Shown piece by piece: positions 41,600 through 43,925 of a stretch of 43,925 bases of DNA. A program made the translations under genes and the position numbers. The stretch is from Bryobacteraceae bacterium (GTDB lineage: Bacteria > Acidobacteriota > Terriglobia > Bryobacterales > Bryobacteraceae), in contig JABAQT010000077.1 in the NCBI GenBank assembly GCA_019187195.1, positions 1 through 43,925 on the forward strand, in the 5' to 3' direction. Each line of letters begins with the position of its first letter. Within the stretch, counting starts at the first letter, position 1. The notes under the pieces were generated by a model. It had not been told where the DNA came from, searched no databases, and was given only the letters and a program-made list of their open reading frames with translations.

Positions 41600-42466
41600 A
41601 TGCCCACCCCACTCGTGAAGACGCCCGCCAGCGTCGGTCTCGCCGAAGCGCCCTGGCCCCCTCGCGACCCCAACAAGCGGCCGGTGACGGTGCGCGCGGG
41701 AGACAGTTTCCTTGATGTGTGCAACCGCGAGCATTGCTCCTTCGCGGCCTTGATCCGGTACAACTTCGGAATTGACATCACGCAGCCGGCCCTCAAGGGA
41801 AAATGGGAATGGGTGGTGAACTATTACCTCCAGACGAAGCTCAAGTGTACCCGGCTGACGGCTGGAGGCAACTACATGTTTTCGGGCGGCGAGACAATCT
41901 ATCTTCCCTCTCAGGCGCCCGTTCCGGCCCAACCGCCGCCTGCCCCCACCGTGCAGCGTATCGGCCTGCGCCGCTCGATTCTCCGCAAGATCGTGAGGAA
42001 GCACTGGAGTGATGGCGAATCCGGGAGCCCCATGGAGAGGGCCGCCGACAAGTTCCACGATATTTCCTGGAAGATGGTGTACCGCGGCTATGATCCGGAA
42101 ACAGGCATGTACGTGGGCGAACCAAAGGGCGAACAAAGCATTCCCGACGCGCTGGCAAATCCAGCCGAGCAGATCATCGCCGAGCAAACCATACAAACGG
42201 AAACATCGCACGTTCTGTTGCGAGTAGTCGTCCACACGATGGTCGAGTATACGCCTCCTTCACCGATCCCCGATGCGGGAGGGTACTTAAGTCTTGGAGG
42301 GCAGACCTTTCATCGGCGGCGCGAGTTTTTCTATGGGCCCGGGGATCCGGGCCAGCAGGTCACGGTGGTGCAACACGTCTTATGGAAGAAGCTCGGCGGC
42401 ACGGTCGAGTCAAAGCCTCCGGTTGTGACGCATATCCCTCAACCCGGGAATCTGGCTGATCTTTGA
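41600..42466 (+). CDS. LysM-like domain protein of unknown function
   Basis: 288 aa, no signal peptide or membrane segment. Residues about 27-105 resemble a LysM-type fold: RPVTVRAGDSFLDVCNREHCSFAALIRYNFG, later LTAGGNYMFSGGETIYLPS. A Pro-rich linker follows. The second half (SILRKIVRKHWSDGESGSP, KMVYRGYDPETGMYVGEPKGEQ, LLRVVVHTMVEYTPPSP) has no family I recognise. Strong GAGGAGG fixes the start. LysM-type modules bind N-acetylglucosamine-containing glycans or serve as assembly modules in toxin and injection systems; with no such genes nearby I do not claim either. It lies 76 bp after the kinase gene and has its own hairpin leader. Confidence 0.6.
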   Translation: MPTPLVKTPASVGLAEAPWPPRDPNKRPVTVRAGDSFLDVCNREHCSFAALIRYNFGIDITQPALKGKWEWVVNYYLQTKLKCTRLTAGGNYMFSGGETIYLPSQAPVPAQPPPAPTVQRIGLRRSILRKIVRKHWSDGESGSPMERAADKFHDISWKMVYRGYDPETGMYVGEPKGEQSIPDALANPAEQIIAEQTIQTETSHVLLRVVVHTMVEYTPPSPIPDAGGYLSLGGQTFHRRREFFYGPGDPGQQVTVVQHVLWKKLGGTVESKPPVVTHIPQPGNLADL

Positions 42467-42494
42467 CCCCGCCACTCTCCTCGGACGAGTGCGT

Positions 42495-42665
42495 TTATCC
42501 GCAGCCCGGAACCGTCAACCGGTCCACCATCTCTTCCAACTGTCGCGCCTGCTGCGCCAGATGCTCACTGATTCCGCTTCCGTTGGGCCCGGGAATCGTC
42601 GACAGCTTCAGCAAGCTGAGTTGGAACTCCAGACGGTTAATGAGATCCAGTTGTGACTGCGTCAT
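42495..42665 (-). CDS. 56-aa helical small protein
   Basis: From ATG 42665 to TAA 42495-42497 a short frame encodes a balanced, protein-like sequence: MTQSQLDLINRLEFQLSLLK, then GPNGSGISEHLAQQARQLEE and MVDRLTVPGCG. The helices are amphipathic with heptad-like leucines, separated by a Pro/Gly turn, so a small helical hairpin or a dimer is likely. No hydrophobic signal. No strong ribosome site is seen. It is convergent with the LysM-like gene (28-bp gap). Unknown family. Confidence 0.5.
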   Translation of the reverse strand: MTQSQLDLINRLEFQLSLLKLSTIPGPNGSGISEHLAQQARQLEEMVDRLTVPGCG

Positions 42666-42986
42666 ACACCGTTCTGATCGGCAGGTTGAGGGTTAGACTG
42701 TAGAGAATTTCCCCGCTGCCAACCCACCCTCGCAACACTCCATATCGAGGAGACCGGGCGCTGTCTCCGGTAAGAGCCTGGTTGGGCGGGACGTGTGGAT
42801 GGAATGAATCGGTGGGAACGAACAGGTGAGAGTACTGCATCGAGTGAAGCTCAACAGGAGGAGCAACCCTACGCCCTCAATCGAGCCAGCGCCCTGTCTT
42901 CCTACGCGCTTCTGGAAAGCAGGCCGCATGCCAACTTGCCGCCAACGTAAAATCAACAGTTTACAAAACCATCTGCTTCTCCCCGC
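42666..42986. other. intergenic stretch without a convincing gene
   Basis: About 320 bp. Short open frames on both strands (for example minus 42693-43022 and plus 42826-43236) have an odd, Arg/Ser/Pro-rich make-up and lack ribosome sites, so I do not call them. The region probably holds the promoter of the 56-aa ORF on the minus strand, and nothing else that I can identify. Confidence 0.4.
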
Positions 42987-43020
42987 GTTCCGGACCGGAA
43001 CGCCATTCCGGTTCCGGAAC
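42987..43020 (-). terminator. strong hairpin 15 bp after the PQQ dehydrogenase stop
   Basis: GTTCCGGACCGGAA, loop CGCCA, then TTCCGGTTCCGGAAC: a 14-bp stem with one bulged T. It also contains shorter palindromes (GTTCCGG-A-CCGGAAC and TTCCGG-TT-CCGGAA). It starts 15 bases downstream of the quinoprotein gene (minus strand). No T-run follows, so it may act as an RNA-stabilising end or a Rho-independent-like terminator of weak type. Confidence 0.5.
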
Positions 43021-43035
43021 ACGTGGCGGAACCGG

Positions 43036-43925
43036 TCAGCGCAGCGCGAAGGTAAACAGCGAATTGCCGGCCGCGATCGTCACCATCTGCCGCCCACCGG
43101 CGACATAGGTCACGGGTCCGGCGGCGATCACGCCGCCGGTGTTCCCATGCCACAGTTCTCTCCCCGTTCTCGCGTCCAAAGCGAAGAACTGCCCTTCGTT
43201 GTTTCCCCCGAAGACAATGTTGCCGGCAGTGGATAGTATCCCGGATTGGGGCGTGCTCAGCAGCGGAAACTCCCATTTCGTCTCTCCGCTGAGCGGGTCG
43301 AGCGCCTTCACCATGCCCCTGCCGGGCTCATTCGGTACGCCTACGGGCACGCTGCCGAGAAAGCGGTTGCCGGCTACATAGGGCGCGTCACCAGTGTAAT
43401 AGAGGCTCGCATAGTCCCAGACCGGGAAATAGAACAGTCCGGTGATGGGACTGTAAGAGGGAGGGTACCAGTTGGTTCCTCCCTGCACCCCCGGATAGAT
43501 CAGGGTCCCCTGGCGGCTGGGGGCCGTATTGGGGCGCGGAATGGGCCGCCCCCGGGCGTTCAGCCCTTCGGCCCAGGTCTGCTTGATGAACGGCTTCCCC
43601 AGCAGGAACTCCCCCGTTTCCCGATCCAGTACATAGTAGAATGCGTTGCGATTAGCCCAGAACATCAGCCGGCGCCTGCGCCCGCGAAAATCCGCATCCA
43701 CCAGCACCGGCGTCTGTGCGGCATCCCAATCGTGCACATCATGCGGCGTGAACTGGAAATGCCACTTCAGCTTTCCGGTGTCCGCGTCGAGCGCCACTAC
43801 GCTCGAGGTATACAGGTTGTCTCCCTTCCGGACATCCCCGTTCCAATCCGGCGAAGGATTCCCCGTTCCCCAATAGACAAGGTTCGTCGAAGAATCGTAG
43901 GAACCAGTCACCCAGGCCGGGCCGC
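43036..43925 (-). CDS. PQQ-dependent quinoprotein dehydrogenase, C-terminal part (runs off the window)
   Basis: The frame is open from the window edge (…PAWVTGSYDSSTNLVYWGTG) to the stop at 43036, about 296 aa. It has the marks of methanol/ethanol/glucose-type quinoproteins: NLVYWGTGNPSPDWNGDVRKGDNLY, ALDADTGKLKWHFQFTPHDVHDWD (the Asp-Trp-Asp tryptophan-docking stretch), PVLVDADFRGRRRRLMFWANRNAFYYVLDRETG, GVQGGTNWYPPSYSP, and the closing blade STAGNIVFGGNNEGQFFALDARTGRELW. It oxidises an alcohol or aldose in the periplasm with PQQ. The N-terminal blades and signal lie beyond the window; no C-terminal cytochrome c domain (CxxCH) is present at this end. Confidence 0.92.
   Translation of the reverse strand, partial: GPAWVTGSYDSSTNLVYWGTGNPSPDWNGDVRKGDNLYTSSVVALDADTGKLKWHFQFTPHDVHDWDAAQTPVLVDADFRGRRRRLMFWANRNAFYYVLDRETGEFLLGKPFIKQTWAEGLNARGRPIPRPNTAPSRQGTLIYPGVQGGTNWYPPSYSPITGLFYFPVWDYASLYYTGDAPYVAGNRFLGSVPVGVPNEPGRGMVKALDPLSGETKWEFPLLSTPQSGILSTAGNIVFGGNNEGQFFALDARTGRELWHGNTGGVIAAGPVTYVAGGRQMVTIAAGNSLFTFALR

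Noticed and set aside
42637..42840. 67-codon minus-strand frame
   Set aside because: It overlaps the 56-aa ORF in another frame; the latter has better amino-acid balance and helix pattern.
1..43925. tRNA or rRNA genes
   Set aside because: No T-loop or acceptor-stem pattern, and no rRNA-like stretch, was seen on either strand on reading through.

Overview
The window is G+C-rich, densely packed bacterial chromosome. The gene families point to Acidobacteriota, most likely the Solibacter/Bryobacter branch: several PIG-L deacetylases, secreted proteins with Tat or Sec signals, a very large protein of putative-Ig and IPT/TIG repeats, an ECF sigma factor beside a Hanks kinase with a C-terminal repeat region, a PQQ quinoprotein, a sulfatase and a bactofilin. 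This placement is inferred from gene content; no rRNA or tRNA gene is visible. There is no insertion sequence, integrase, CRISPR array or phage gene.

Layout. 1-7.7 kb: the start of an SDR-type oxidoreductase (cut by the window edge) lies downstream of a single-chain topoisomerase III-RecQ-HRDC fusion. Then come a CheY-like receiver with Glu at the phospho-acceptor position, a DUF4139 protein and a Tat-exported lactonase-type propeller. 7.7-13.1 kb: serS, an alpha/beta hydrolase, a small Tat-signal protein coupled to an amidase, and a TIM-barrel glycosidase-like protein. 13.2-22.8 kb: catabolic and secreted enzymes, namely a DMF-amidase-like protein, a glucarate-dehydratase-like enolase-superfamily enzyme, and four PIG-L genes carrying five PIG-L domains, three of which have lost the zinc-site residues. 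An amidohydrolase, a 33-codon ORF and a marR gene then form an ATGA-linked chain behind a 20-bp palindrome. 23.4-34 kb: an N-sulfatase-type enzyme, a probable decayed gene, the 2,353-aa repeat protein and a secreted protein of unknown function. 34-38.3 kb: a degenerate methyltransferase, a bactofilin, a GAF protein followed closely by a BNR/YCF48-like propeller, DUF488, and a secreted cupin. 38.3-43.9 kb: a leader with hairpins, the sigma factor overlapping its kinase, a LysM-like protein behind a hairpin that touches its ribosome site, a 56-aa small ORF, and the 3' part of a PQQ dehydrogenase.

Together the genes suggest a soil heterotroph that exports many hydrolases acting on amide, sulfate-ester and amino-sugar polymers, with linked local regulators. 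The observations most worth following are the topoisomerase-RecQ fusion, the set of metal-site-deficient PIG-L proteins co-encoded with intact ones, the amidase whose only export signal sits on its small partner, and the two small ORFs at 22759-22860 and 42495-42665.
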